Shown: positions 42,133 through 51,612, counted from the stretch's first letter. The stretch is DNA of 64,000 nt from Acidimicrobiia bacterium (GCA_016871275.1 VFZG01000010.1:51769-115768), one strand, 5' to 3'. A program made the numbers and translations. The notes: generated by a model not told the origin, from the letters alone.

Positions 42133-43851
42133 ATGCGCCACCTGCTGTTGATCCTTGCCGGAGCAGTTTGCATCATGACCACCTCGTCCGCCCAACAGAT
42201 CCAGCCCGGCGATCGCCCCGCCGGTAACCTGCGCGGTACGCGCTCGCCCGCAGTGGGCCGTCACGGGATGATTGCGACCAGCCAGACGCTGGCATCCGCG
42301 GCAGGTCTCAAGGCGCTGCAGGACGGCGGCAACGCCATCGACGCGGCGGTCACTGCCGCGGCGGTGCTCGCGGTGATCGAACCAAGCATGAACGGCATCG
42401 GCGGCGACCTGCTGGCGATCGTCTACGACGCCAGTACCAGGAAGGTCTACGGGCTGGATTCCACCGGCCGCTCGGCCTACGCCGCCACTCCCGAGGAATT
42501 CAAGCGCCGCGGCCTCACGCAGATGCCGGGACGCGGGCCGCTCTCCGTCGACGTGCCAGGCGTGGTCGAAGGGTGGGATCAACTCCTCAAGCGCTTCGGC
42601 ACCATCAGTCTCGCGACAGCGCTCGGGCCGGCGATCGGCTACGCGCGCGACGGCTTCCCGGTCGCCGAACTGATGGCGGACGAGTGGAGCGACAACCTCA
42701 AGACGCTGTCGGCCGACAAGCACACCGCCGACACGTTCCTGCCGCAGGGCAAGCCGCTCAAGCAGGGCGAGATCTTCGCCAACCCCCGCCTGGCCCGCTC
42801 ACTCGAACTGATCGCCAAGGAAGGCCGCGACGCCTTCTACACAGGCTCCATCGCGAAAGCCATCGTCGCCGACATGAAGGCGCGCGACGGTCTGCTCGAG
42901 ATGCGCGATTTCGCGGAGCACAAGGCCGACTGGGTCGACACCATCTCGACCACCTACCGCGGTTACGACGTGCACGAAATGCCGCCCAGCACGCAGGGGT
43001 TCATCGCGCTCGAGATGTTGAACATCATGGAAGGCTTCGACATCAAGGCGCTCGGCCACAACTCCGCCGATTACCTGCACGTGGTCACCGAAGCCAAGCG
43101 GATTGCATTCGCCGATCGCAGCGCCGTGCTGTCGGATCGCGATCACATGCCGAAGGATGCGTTGAAGCGGCTGCTGTCGAAGGACTATGCGGCCACGCGG
43201 CGCAAAGACATCAACATGGCGAAAGTGACGCCGCGCTTCACCACCGGCATTGCCAGTCACGCGCCGAAGTCCAGCCAGCCGGAGGATTTCTACGGCCGTG
43301 ACCTCGGCGACACGATCTACATGACCGCCGCGGACGGCCGGGGCAACGTGATCTCGTTCATCCAGTCACTGTTCGGCAGCTTCGGCGCGGGATTCGCGGC
43401 GGGTGAGACCGGCATCACGCTGCAGAACCGCGGCTCCGGCTTCAACCTGACCCCGGGTCACCCCAATGAGATTGGTCCGCACAAGCGTCCGCTGCACACG
43501 CTGGTGCCGGCGATGATCGTCAAGGACGGCAAGCCGTGGGTGTCGTTCGGCGTGATGGGCGGTGACAACCAGGCGCAGGCCCACGCGCAGATCGTCGCCA
43601 ACTTCGTCGACTTCGGCATGCACGTGCAGGAAGCCGGCGATGCCGCCCGCATGCGTCATATGGGCCAGGAGCTCGCGCTCGAAAGCGGCATCGGCGCCGA
43701 CGTCAGGAAAGCGCTCGAGGCAAAAGGGCACCTGCTCCGCGATGGCCGCGGACAAATGGGCGGCTATCAGGCAATCTTCATCGATCCGAGAACCGGCGTG
43801 TTGCTGGGAGGATCAGACTTGCGCAAGGACGGATTGGCAATTGGCTGGTAA
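42133..43851 (+). CDS. Secreted gamma-glutamyltransferase
   Basis: A Ntn-hydrolase of 572 residues that hydrolyses or transfers the gamma-glutamyl group of glutathione and similar peptides after self-cleavage. A signal peptide at about 1-20 is followed by the typical N-region MIATSQTLASAAGLKAL, GGNAIDAAVTAA and MNGIGGDLLA. The likely autocleavage Thr is in LGDTIYMTAADGRGNVISF (about residue 394); the usual TTH is TIY here, as in GGT-like paralogues. The ATG at 42133 has AAGGAGG five bases upstream. It is divergent from the molybdenum hydroxylase operon and reads into the broken lipoprotein gene. Confidence 0.9.
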   Translation: MRHLLLILAGAVCIMTTSSAQQIQPGDRPAGNLRGTRSPAVGRHGMIATSQTLASAAGLKALQDGGNAIDAAVTAAAVLAVIEPSMNGIGGDLLAIVYDASTRKVYGLDSTGRSAYAATPEEFKRRGLTQMPGRGPLSVDVPGVVEGWDQLLKRFGTISLATALGPAIGYARDGFPVAELMADEWSDNLKTLSADKHTADTFLPQGKPLKQGEIFANPRLARSLELIAKEGRDAFYTGSIAKAIVADMKARDGLLEMRDFAEHKADWVDTISTTYRGYDVHEMPPSTQGFIALEMLNIMEGFDIKALGHNSADYLHVVTEAKRIAFADRSAVLSDRDHMPKDALKRLLSKDYAATRRKDINMAKVTPRFTTGIASHAPKSSQPEDFYGRDLGDTIYMTAADGRGNVISFIQSLFGSFGAGFAAGETGITLQNRGSGFNLTPGHPNEIGPHKRPLHTLVPAMIVKDGKPWVSFGVMGGDNQAQAHAQIVANFVDFGMHVQEAGDAARMRHMGQELALESGIGADVRKALEAKGHLLRDGRGQMGGYQAIFIDPRTGVLLGGSDLRKDGLAIGW

Positions 43852-43856
43852 CGACG

Positions 43857-44561
43857 TTGGCGCCCCCCAAGCAGAGGGAGTTCACGAGGAGGGCAGTGAT
43901 TCTCGCCAGTGTGCTGGCGATTGCGGTCTTGGCGTGTGGGAAGTCCGAGGAACAGAAGGCCGCTGAAAAAGCGGCCGAGGACCTGACGCAGGCCGCCGAG
44001 GCGCTCGCCACGGCCGCGGCACAAACCGGCACCGCCGCCGCGGGAGCGGACGAAGCCGCCAAGGCGATGCAGAGCGTGGCGAACGCACGGGGCGGCGCGG
44101 CGGTCAACAGCGACGGCAAGCCCGTCGAGCCGATCGCGTTCCAGGCCCTGCAATCGTAGCTGCCGAAGGTGTCCGGTTGGGAGATGCGAAAACCCGAAGG
44201 GGAGCGCATGACGATGCCGGTGCCGTTCTCGCAGTTCGAGACCCGCTACACTCAGGGCAAGTCGCGCATCGACGTGAAGATTGTCGATACCGGCTTGGCG
44301 CAGCTCCTCATCGCGCCGTGATCGATGATGCTGGCGTCAGGATTCAGCCGCGAGACCAGCCGCCCCAACGAGAAGTCCACTACCGTCGGCGGCAACCCCG
44401 CAATCGAGAAGTGGAACAAGGATCGGAACACCGGCGAGATTGACGTCCTGCTGGGCAAGCGGTTCATGGTCACGATCGAAGGCCGCGACATCGGCGACAT
44501 CAGGCCACTCCAGGACTTTGCTTCGAACTTCGACTTCGCGGCGATCGCCGGGTTGAAGTAG
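43857..44561 (+). pseudogene. Lipoprotein gene interrupted by two in-frame stop codons
   Basis: One reading frame of 235 codons runs from a TTG at 43857 to TAG at 44559. It encodes a lipoprotein signal (VLAIAVLAC), an Ala-rich helical stretch, a middle domain (MTMPVPFSQFETRY, IDVKIVDTG) and a conserved-looking end (GFSRETSRPNE, NPAIEKWNKD, KRFMVTIEGRDIGDI). Two stops break it: TAG at 44157-44159 (Ser-stop-Leu-Pro-Lys) and TGA at 44319-44321 (Ala-Pro-stop-Ser-Met-Met), each one base from a sense codon (Tyr and Trp fit the context). The frame is otherwise intact, so the mutations look recent or are sequencing errors. It starts five bases after the GGT stop; GTG 43896 is another possible start. 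Confidence 0.7.
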
Positions 44562-45623
44562 CTACAGGCGGAAGCCGGCTTTCAGCGGATCGTCCCCGTC
44601 GATCAGGAAGGTGTGCTCGCCGGTAATCCAGGCAGACCCCTCGATCTCGGGGACGATTGCGCTCTTCTCTCCAACCTCCACCCGCTCGATCACCCGCCCC
44701 CGGAACGTGGTGCCGACGATGCTCTCGTGCACGAACGGCACATCATCGAGCAGCAGTCCCATGTCGTTGAGGACCGCCATGACGGCCGCAGTCCCGGTGC
44801 CGCACGGCGAGCGATCGACCTCCGCGTCCGCGAAGATGGTGACGTTGCGCAGATGCGCATCGGCGATCTGCGCCGGCGCCGTGAAGATCGTGCCGTAAAT
44901 GCCTTCCAGGCCGGCGTCGAGCGGATGCACGACCTTCCGGATCCTCTCCACTTCCCTGGCGATCGTCATGCCCAGTTTGCGCAGCTCGGGCAGATGCGCC
45001 GCATCAACCGGGACACCAGCGGCTTCTGAATCGACGATTGCATAGAAGGCGCCGCCGAACGCGATATCGACCGGCACCTTCCGGTTGCCGACCGGCACCA
45101 GCACCGAGGGCTCGTAGACGAACGAGGCGACGTTGCGAAACGCCACCGACTCCACGCGCACCGCGTCGCCGTGGTGCGCAAGATGGGCGCGCGCCCGCAC
45201 CGGCCCGGCCGGCGTGTCGTAGCGAATCTCGATCGACGTCGGCTTGCCGGCGCTGAGCGCAGTCGAGAGACCGCCGTCGCCCGGAGTGCCCTTGTCCCCG
45301 CAATAGATCAAGCCGCGCTCGATCGCCATGGTGGTGACGGCGATGATGCCGTGGCCGCACATCGTGCTCCACCCCTCGTTGTGCATGAACAGCACGCCGG
45401 CGTGGGCGTCGTGCGTCGCCGGCTCGGTCAGCAGGGCGCCGTACATGTCGGTGTGGCCGCGGGGCTCGAGGATGATCGCCTTGCGAAGATGGTCGAGCCG
45501 CTTCTGCGCCCACGCGCGTTTCTCGAGCATGGTGCGGCCTTCGGGGGCGGGCAGGCCTTCGACGACCAGCCGTAGCGGCTCTCCGGCGGCGTGCGCGTCG
45601 ATCGATCGAATCCGATGAATCAC
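44562..45623 (-). CDS. Proline racemase / 4-hydroxyproline epimerase family enzyme
   Basis: A 353-residue cofactor-independent racemase-family protein. Both catalytic cysteines are present: MCGHGIIAVTT (Cys89) and DRSPCGTGTAAV (about 252). Keeping both favours proline racemase or 4-hydroxyproline 2-epimerase over the trans-3-hydroxyproline dehydratase branch, in which one Cys is a Thr. The RGHTDMYGALLTEP block is also typical. GTG 45623 is preferred because it gives the standard MIHRIRSIDAHAAGEP start. It is divergent from an ornithine-cyclodeaminase-family gene, a pairing seen in hydroxyproline catabolism. Confidence 0.88.
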   Translation of the reverse strand: MIHRIRSIDAHAAGEPLRLVVEGLPAPEGRTMLEKRAWAQKRLDHLRKAIILEPRGHTDMYGALLTEPATHDAHAGVLFMHNEGWSTMCGHGIIAVTTMAIERGLIYCGDKGTPGDGGLSTALSAGKPTSIEIRYDTPAGPVRARAHLAHHGDAVRVESVAFRNVASFVYEPSVLVPVGNRKVPVDIAFGGAFYAIVDSEAAGVPVDAAHLPELRKLGMTIAREVERIRKVVHPLDAGLEGIYGTIFTAPAQIADAHLRNVTIFADAEVDRSPCGTGTAAVMAVLNDMGLLLDDVPFVHESIVGTTFRGRVIERVEVGEKSAIVPEIEGSAWITGEHTFLIDGDDPLKAGFRL

Positions 45624-45666
45624 CGCCCAAAGAGTTACATAATCTGGGGCGAATCGTGAGCTTGAC

Positions 45667-46656
45667 ATGGCCCAGCACTTTCGTCTCCTGAACGAACGGC
45701 AGGTGCATGCGCTCCTGCCCATGAGCGACCTGATCGCCGCCATGGAGGCGGCGCTCGCGAAGTTCTCGGCGCGCGAGGTCCTGCAGCCGATCCGCTCGGT
45801 CCTCACGGTCGGTCCGACCAAGGCCTACTTCGGCCTGATGCCGGCGTTCGTCCCCAGCCCAGCCAGCCTCGGCGCGAAGCTGGTGACGGTATTCGGCGAG
45901 AATCACAGAAAGCGACTGCCGTCGCACATGGCGACGATCCTGCTGCTCGATCCCGAGACGGGCGCGCTGCAGGCGATCCTCGACGGCCGCTACATCACCG
46001 AGGCCCGCACCGCGGCCGTGTCCGCGGTGTCGACGCGCTTTCTCGCCAAGCCAGATGCATCCACGCTGGCGATCATTGGCAGCGGCGTCCAGGCACGCAG
46101 CCATCTCGAAGCCTACCAGCACGTGCGGCAACTGAAGGAAGTCCGCCTCTGGTCGCCCAGCGCCCGCAGTCGATCGTCGTTCGTCGACGACATGAGTCCG
46201 AGGGTCAACGTGCCGATCATCGCGGCCGACACAGCAGAAGCGGCGGTGCGCGGTGCCGATCTGATTGTGCTGGTCACGTCGTCTCCCACACCGGTGATTG
46301 ACGATGCCTGGGTCGGCGACGGCGCGCACGTGGTGTGCGTCGGCGCCTGCCGCCCGACGCAACAGGAAATGGATCCGCCGCTGGTGAAGCGCGGACGCCT
46401 CTACGTGGACTCGAGCGCCGCTGCGGTCGTCGAAGCCGGCGACGTCGTGATGAACATCGCCGCCGGATTGTTCGATGCCTCACACATCCGCGGCGAGATC
46501 GGCGAACTCGTGCTCGGCCGCATCGAAGGCCGATCGAGCAGCACGGACATCACCATCTTCAAGTCGCTGGGCATGGCGGTCGAGGATGTCGTGGCGGCGG
46601 ACCTGGTGTTTCGACGCGCCGCCGAGTCTGGCGCGGGAACGGAGCTGCTGTTATGA
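45667..46656 (+). CDS. Ornithine cyclodeaminase / pyrroline-carboxylate reductase family protein
   Basis: A 329-residue OCD/mu-crystallin-family enzyme. The substrate domain has MSDLIAAMEAAL and FGLMPAFVPS, and the NAD(P) Rossmann loop is LAIIGSGVQARSHLEA. Family members include ornithine cyclodeaminase, alanine dehydrogenase and delta1-pyrroline-2-carboxylate reductase; beside a proline-racemase-type gene the last is the best guess. ATG 45667 lies 43 bases from the divergent start. The stop overlaps the ATG of the next gene by four bases. Confidence 0.85.
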   Translation: MAQHFRLLNERQVHALLPMSDLIAAMEAALAKFSAREVLQPIRSVLTVGPTKAYFGLMPAFVPSPASLGAKLVTVFGENHRKRLPSHMATILLLDPETGALQAILDGRYITEARTAAVSAVSTRFLAKPDASTLAIIGSGVQARSHLEAYQHVRQLKEVRLWSPSARSRSSFVDDMSPRVNVPIIAADTAEAAVRGADLIVLVTSSPTPVIDDAWVGDGAHVVCVGACRPTQQEMDPPLVKRGRLYVDSSAAAVVEAGDVVMNIAAGLFDASHIRGEIGELVLGRIEGRSSSTDITIFKSLGMAVEDVVAADLVFRRAAESGAGTELLL

Positions 46657-47195
46657 GTCAGGGTTCAGGGGCCTGGGAGCAGGGATCGGAGGCGCCGCGG
46701 AAGAAGCGCACCTGGCTGTGGGTGCTGGCCGGCGCGTTCGTGCTGTTCATGTTCGTCGCGATTGGCGGACTCTTCTTCGCGATCTCGTTCTTCCGCGACA
46801 GCATGCAGCTCACGGAGAACGTGACGGACATTGTCGCGGTCAATGAGTTCGACGCGGTCTATGCGAAGTACCCCGGGCAGCAGCCGCTGATTCAGCTGGT
46901 CGACGATCGCCCGCAGCTGGTCGCGGACCGCGCCAGCCGGACGCCAGCCACCCAACCGCTGACGACGTTGCGCGTAGTCGCGTTCGATAGAGGCGACGGG
47001 GAGATGGTCCAGTTCTCGCTGCCGTTCTGGCTGCTGCGCATGAGATCGGATCCGGTTCGCCTGAGCGCGTATCAACAAGGCTGGGACGATCGCGGTCTGT
47101 CGTTCCGGATCGAAGACATCGAGAAGCACGGCCCCGGCATCATCGTCGACGTCAAGGAACACATCGGGGGCCGGCTGCTGATCTGGGCGGAATAG
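46653..47195 (+). CDS. Single-span anchored protein of unknown function
   Basis: A 180-residue protein with a short cytoplasmic tail (EAPRKKRTW), one membrane helix (LWVLAGAFVLFMFVAIGGLF) and an extracytoplasmic domain of about 130 residues. The domain has MVQFSLPFWLLRMRSDPVRL and a terminal DVKEHIGGRLLIWAE, and I do not recognise it. Its ATG overlaps the cyclodeaminase stop (ATGA), so the two are translated together. It is convergent with the channel gene, two bases away. Confidence 0.75.
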   Translation: MSQGSGAWEQGSEAPRKKRTWLWVLAGAFVLFMFVAIGGLFFAISFFRDSMQLTENVTDIVAVNEFDAVYAKYPGQQPLIQLVDDRPQLVADRASRTPATQPLTTLRVVAFDRGDGEMVQFSLPFWLLRMRSDPVRLSAYQQGWDDRGLSFRIEDIEKHGPGIIVDVKEHIGGRLLIWAE

Positions 47196-47197
47196 CG

Positions 47198-48478
47198 TTA
47201 GAGGCGCAGGTAGCGCCGGACGCGATCCAGCAGGCCGCGCTGGGGATCCGCGGCGGTCGTCACGATCGCGGCCGGCCGTGCGTCGTCCAGCCCGGTTCGG
47301 CGCGCGCTGATCACGCCGGTCACGTGATCGAGCAACCCGGAATTCGCGACGGCAAGTTCGCGAAACTCCTTCGCCGAAATCTCCAGCACTTCCGCATCGT
47401 CCACCGCCCTGACGGTGGCGGTGCGTCGATCGCCGGTCAGCATCGACATTTCACCGAAGAAGCCGCCGGCGGGAATCACGGCGACTTCCTGGCCCGAGGG
47501 TTCGAGCGTGACGCGGGCACGCCCGGTCAGCAGCACGAACATCGAATCGCCCTCGGCGTCCTGAATGACGATCGGTTCGCCCGCCGCAAAGAGATGTTCT
47601 CGTGACGATTTCGACAGCGCATATCGCGTGTCCAGGTCGAGCGTCTTGAACAACTCGATGCCGCCGAGCAACGCCGCCGCCCGTGCAATGTGCTGCGTGC
47701 TGCGGACCGGCTCCTCGGTCCGCTCGTACTGCACCTGGATTGGATACGGGATCTCGATGTTGTTGCGGCGGAACGTGTACCAGAGGTTGGTGCGCACCTG
47801 GTCGCGGGCGGTGCGGTCCACGGCGTAGTCCTCGATCCAGAATTGCGCCAGGTAGTCGATCGACGAGTCACCGAATGCCTTCAGCATCACTTGCGCCTCC
47901 GGTGTCTTCATCACCAGCGAAGAGTTGGCCATCGCCTCGTGGATGGCGAGCTTCACCTGGTTCGGCGGCGCGCTGTAGCTGGCGCCAATCTCGACCTCGA
48001 TGCGCGTCGGAATCGTCGGTTCGGAGAAGTTCAGCACCGGCTCTTTCGAGATGACGCTGTTGGGCACAATCAGAAACTGGCCCGACTTGGTGCGCAGCTT
48101 GGTGGCGCGCCAGGTGATCTCCTGGACCTGGCCTTCACGATCCGCAATCTGCACCCATTGGCCGACGCGGAACGGCTTTTCAATCTGGATCGCGAGACCG
48201 GCAAACAGGTTGCCGAGCGTGTCTTGCAGCGCAAATCCGACGACGACCGCGCCGACCGCCGACGTCGTCAACAACTGCTCGCGCAGCAACATCGTGCCGA
48301 CGATCGTGAACACGGCGAGGACGGTGAAGTCCTGGACGATGGCGGGGAACCGATCCGAGGGGCGGTCCTGGCCCCACGGATTGGCAATCAGCGTGACGGC
48401 GGCATTGACAATCGACAGCACGAGTGTCAGCCGCGCCAGCGCCGAGAGCAGTGGGACATCGCCAAGGCCCTGGCGCAC
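47198..48478 (-). CDS. MscS-type channel with C-terminal cyclic-nucleotide-binding domain
   Basis: A 426-residue MscS-family channel (bCNG type). Membrane helices are followed by the pore helix and beta domain (ALQDTLGNLFAGLAIQIEKP, RVGQWVQIADREGQVQEITW). The C-terminus is a cNMP-binding domain whose phosphate-binding cassette is GGFFGEMSMLTGDRRTATV, with the nucleotide-contacting Glu and Arg kept. GTG 48478 is the first ordinary start, but the frame upstream to about 48550 is hydrophobic (LQFSAWLLLGFALLELAV) and looks like TM1, so the true start may be a rare codon upstream. It directly follows the M48 gene and shares an operon with an adenylate cyclase. Confidence 0.85.
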   Translation of the reverse strand: MRQGLGDVPLLSALARLTLVLSIVNAAVTLIANPWGQDRPSDRFPAIVQDFTVLAVFTIVGTMLLREQLLTTSAVGAVVVGFALQDTLGNLFAGLAIQIEKPFRVGQWVQIADREGQVQEITWRATKLRTKSGQFLIVPNSVISKEPVLNFSEPTIPTRIEVEIGASYSAPPNQVKLAIHEAMANSSLVMKTPEAQVMLKAFGDSSIDYLAQFWIEDYAVDRTARDQVRTNLWYTFRRNNIEIPYPIQVQYERTEEPVRSTQHIARAAALLGGIELFKTLDLDTRYALSKSSREHLFAAGEPIVIQDAEGDSMFVLLTGRARVTLEPSGQEVAVIPAGGFFGEMSMLTGDRRTATVRAVDDAEVLEISAKEFRELAVANSGLLDHVTGVISARRTGLDDARPAAIVTTAADPQRGLLDRVRRYLRL

Positions 48479-48549
48479 GGCGAGCTCGAGCAGCGCAAAC
48501 CCGAGCAGCAGCCAGGCGGAGAACTGCAGCCGCCCGCGAATGAAGCGGC

Positions 48550-49701
48550 TTACGAGAGGCCTCCCTCTTTCTTGAATGCCGCGATGTCAGCCGCGGCGAC
48601 CTTCACTGCCACGATCGCGGGATTTCTGCCACCCTTCGAGTCTTTTTCCGGATCCACTCCGCGGGCGCCGCCGGAGGCGGTGACTTGCGCCTGCTTCTTC
48701 TCGCCGCCGCTGGTCGGCAGCATGCGGCCCAACCCGAACCCGCGCTTCTTCTCGGCGGGCTTCTCTTCGGCTTGCGCCGTAGCGTGCTTCCCGGGCGCCG
48801 CCTTCTCGTCGCCGCCGGCAAGACCCGCCGAACCCGCTTCGACGGTGGCGATGGCGGTGAGTGCGACCGGCTGGTAGGAAATGCTCTTCGCGAATCGGGG
48901 CTGCAGCGTCGCCGTGGCGGCAAGCTTCTTCGATGCGATCTGCCGCCCGATGCGATCGAGGCGCTCCTGCATCTCCGGGTGCGACGCGAACAGGCCGCGC
49001 TTCTCCGTCGACGCCTTGTTGCGATCCTTCAACGTGGTCAGGAAGCCCACGATGCCGTTCGGTGCGTAGCCGATCTTGTTCGCCAGCGCCACGCCGTGCT
49101 CGTCGGACTCGTTCTCCTCGGCGCGCCCGAAACCGCGCTCGACGATGTTGTCGTAGGTGGCGGTGACGGCGCGCTCCATCAGCGACGAGCTGCCCGACAG
49201 CGTCTCGGCGGCGCCCATCTGCACCACCTTGCTCTTCTGGATCGCGCGGATGGTGTGCTTCTCGGTGACGTGAACGATTTCGTGCCCCAGCACTCCGGCG
49301 AGTTCCGCTTCGTTCTTGATCAAGGCCAGCGCGCCACGCGTGATGTGGACGTAACCGCCCGGCGCCGCAAAGGCGTTGACGCCGTCGGTGTCGAGCACCA
49401 CGAATGTCCACGGCAGGCCGGGCCGCGTGCTGCCCTGCGCGAGCGCCAGCCCCACCAGGCTCACGTAGCGATGGACGGCGGCGTCCTGCACCACGCCATA
49501 GCGTTCGCGGATGCGCTCGCTGACGTTCTTGCCCAACTCCTGCTCCTCGGCGTCGGTCATCGACAGGTCGCGCACCTCGTTCGCCTTCTTGGCAATCGAG
49601 AGACCCTTGCCGATTCCGCCGAGTTGTCTGGCTTCCGCCGCCGCGCCAAGGTTCGCGCCGACCAGTGCGACGACTGACAGTGCAATCACGTCACGCATCA
49701 T
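48550..49701 (-). CDS. Secreted M48 zinc metalloprotease
   Basis: A BepA/Oma1-type M48 peptidase of about 383 residues. A signal peptide (about 1-23) precedes the domain. The zinc site is VLGHEIVHVTEKH (His140, Glu141, His144), with the third ligand in AEENESDEHGVALA. The C-terminal 120 residues are Lys/Glu-rich and low complexity (AEEKPAEKKRGFGLG). It probably cuts misfolded envelope proteins. ATG 49701 overlaps the end of the adenylate cyclase gene by 11 bases; GAGG is about ten bases upstream. It sits between a cyclase and a cNMP-gated channel, an unusual context. Confidence 0.88.
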   Translation of the reverse strand: MMRDVIALSVVALVGANLGAAAEARQLGGIGKGLSIAKKANEVRDLSMTDAEEQELGKNVSERIRERYGVVQDAAVHRYVSLVGLALAQGSTRPGLPWTFVVLDTDGVNAFAAPGGYVHITRGALALIKNEAELAGVLGHEIVHVTEKHTIRAIQKSKVVQMGAAETLSGSSSLMERAVTATYDNIVERGFGRAEENESDEHGVALANKIGYAPNGIVGFLTTLKDRNKASTEKRGLFASHPEMQERLDRIGRQIASKKLAATATLQPRFAKSISYQPVALTAIATVEAGSAGLAGGDEKAAPGKHATAQAEEKPAEKKRGFGLGRMLPTSGGEKKQAQVTASGGARGVDPEKDSKGGRNPAIVAVKVAAADIAAFKKEGGLS

Positions 49702-51601
49702 GTGACTTGACCTCAAATATCGCGACCGGCGCCGTCTTGCCCTTCACGATGACGTCGCCGAGGGGATCGAGATTATACCGCCCTTTCAGCCGGCGCCGGG
49801 TAGCGTCGCTGATGATGATGCGGGTGCCGTAGTCCTTGTTCAACGACTCGAGGCGGGCGCCGAGATTCACCGCATCGCCGATCACCGTGTAGCTCATGAT
49901 CGACTCGGAACCGACGTTGCCCGCAATCATCTCGCCGGTATTGATGCCAATGCCAATGGCCAGCTGGGTCTTGCCGGCCGCCGCCCACTCGCGGTTCAAC
50001 GCGTGCAGCGTCGCGATCATCTGCAAGGCTGTCTGCACCGCGTGATCGGCGTGATCCTCGTCATCCAGCGGCGCGCCGTAGAGCGCCATGACCATGTCGC
50101 CGACGAACTTGTCTACCGTGCCCCGGTGGGCAAACACGACGGCCACCATGCGGGTGAACCAGTGATTCAGCTGGGCGACGACGTCTTCCGGTGATCCCTT
50201 CTCGGACATGGTGGTGAACCCACGGATGTCGGCGAACAGCACCGTCATGTGGCGTCGAGCGCCGCCTAACGCCGCCAGCGATGGGTTCGCCACCAACTGC
50301 TCGTACACATCTTTCGAGACATACCGGGAGAACAGCTTCTTGATCTGCCGCTTCTCGCGTCCCTCGACGAAGTATTTCCACGCCAGGTCGCCGACGTAGG
50401 CGAGCGCCAGGGCGATCAACGGAACGACGACCGGGATCCAGCTGCCGCGGGCGAACAACATCACCGACAGCCATCCCAGCACCACCGCGAACAACACGGT
50501 GACCGCGCCGGTGAGCCAGGCGTTGAAGAACGCGCCCGCCACGCCCACGGTCACGACCGCCGCAACCACCAGCAACACATCGATCACGGCCGGCGCGCGC
50601 GCGATCGAGCGGTTGCGCAGCAACCCGTCGATGATAGTGGCGTGCACCTCCGGACCGCTCGCGTCGCCGCGGAACGGCGTGGAGAAGATGTCTTCAACAG
50701 CGGCGGCGGTTGCGCCGACGATGACGATCCGGTCCTTGAAGCGCGCCGGATCGACACCCGGCGGCTGTCCTTCGATGACCTGCTGCTGCGAATAGAAGAC
50801 GTCGTAGAACGAGTAGGTTGGCAGCGCCGGCGCGCCGCTGTCAGTCGTCGGCATGGCGTACCAGGGGATCATCACGGCGCAGAGGTTGCCGTACGACATG
50901 CGCACGTCGATCGGCGGCGTCATTCCGGCCGCAAGCGTGGTCGCGAGCGCAAACGACGGGATGCGCCGATCGCCGACCTGCACCACCGGCGCGATCCGGC
51001 GCAGCGGACCGTCCGCATCGAGCACGAACAGCGAATGGCCGATGGCACGTGACGCCTCGGCGAGCGCGGGAAAGGGCGGCGTCAGCAGGGGCCGCGGCTC
51101 TACGCAGCCGGTCTCGGGCGGGCGGGTGTTCAGGGCGGGCGCGTCGAGGACCTGACTGATCGCTCTCGACGGATCGAGCAGCTCGGCGCTTGCCGCCTCG
51201 GCGATGTGCACCACGTTGCCGGCCTTGCGCGTCGAAGCCACCAGCGCCGCGTCGGATTCCTCGCCGGTCCATTCCTGGTCGCCGACCAGGAACTTGCGCA
51301 GGTCGCGCTCGGTGAACAGGATATCGTAGCCAATGACCTTCGCGCCGGCGGCGGCCAGGTAGTCGATGACGGTGGCGTGGACCAGCCGCGGCCACGGCCA
51401 ACGGCCGACCAGCGGCTCCAGGCGGCGAATGCTCTCGTCGTCTATGGCGATGAGCGCGATGGCCGCCGCGGCTGCTGCCGGCGGCGGCGCGGTGACCACG
51501 GCCCTGGCGTCGTAGGTCTGCAACTCGATGTCGTGAACGAAATCGAGGAGCCCCATCGCCCCGGCCAGCACTGCCGCCGCAAGTGGAATGGTTCTCTGCA
51601 T
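49691..51601 (-). CDS. CHASE2-domain class III adenylate cyclase
   Basis: A membrane adenylate cyclase of 636 residues. One N-terminal hydrophobic segment is followed by an extracytoplasmic CHASE2 sensor domain (ALIAIDDESIRRL, RWPWPRLVHATVIDYLAAAG, GYDILFTERD), three membrane helices near 340-410 and a cytoplasmic cyclase domain. Catalytic residues are kept: the metal Asp in LFADIRGFTT and GDMVMALYG, Lys of VDKFVGD and Thr of SYTVIGDAVNLGARLE for adenine, and Asn/Arg of NLGAR. It likely makes cAMP in response to an envelope signal. ATG 51601 is chosen; an in-frame start at 51643 overlaps the upstream gene. Confidence 0.9.
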   Translation of the reverse strand: MQRTIPLAAAVLAGAMGLLDFVHDIELQTYDARAVVTAPPPAAAAAAIALIAIDDESIRRLEPLVGRWPWPRLVHATVIDYLAAAGAKVIGYDILFTERDLRKFLVGDQEWTGEESDAALVASTRKAGNVVHIAEAASAELLDPSRAISQVLDAPALNTRPPETGCVEPRPLLTPPFPALAEASRAIGHSLFVLDADGPLRRIAPVVQVGDRRIPSFALATTLAAGMTPPIDVRMSYGNLCAVMIPWYAMPTTDSGAPALPTYSFYDVFYSQQQVIEGQPPGVDPARFKDRIVIVGATAAAVEDIFSTPFRGDASGPEVHATIIDGLLRNRSIARAPAVIDVLLVVAAVVTVGVAGAFFNAWLTGAVTVLFAVVLGWLSVMLFARGSWIPVVVPLIALALAYVGDLAWKYFVEGREKRQIKKLFSRYVSKDVYEQLVANPSLAALGGARRHMTVLFADIRGFTTMSEKGSPEDVVAQLNHWFTRMVAVVFAHRGTVDKFVGDMVMALYGAPLDDEDHADHAVQTALQMIATLHALNREWAAAGKTQLAIGIGINTGEMIAGNVGSESIMSYTVIGDAVNLGARLESLNKDYGTRIIISDATRRRLKGRYNLDPLGDVIVKGKTAPVAIFEVKSHDA

Positions 51602-51612
51602 GAGTGGCAACG

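Noticed and set aside
43857..44561. Selenocysteine or recoded stop in the lipoprotein gene
   Set aside because: No SECIS-like hairpin was seen after the TGA, the context fits Trp, and a second, different stop codon is also present; mutation or error is simpler.
47198..51601. Cyclase plus cNMP-binding effector as an anti-phage Pycsar system
   Set aside because: The cyclase has a CHASE2 sensor and adenylate-type residues and the effector is an MscS channel; no defence genes or mobile element are near.
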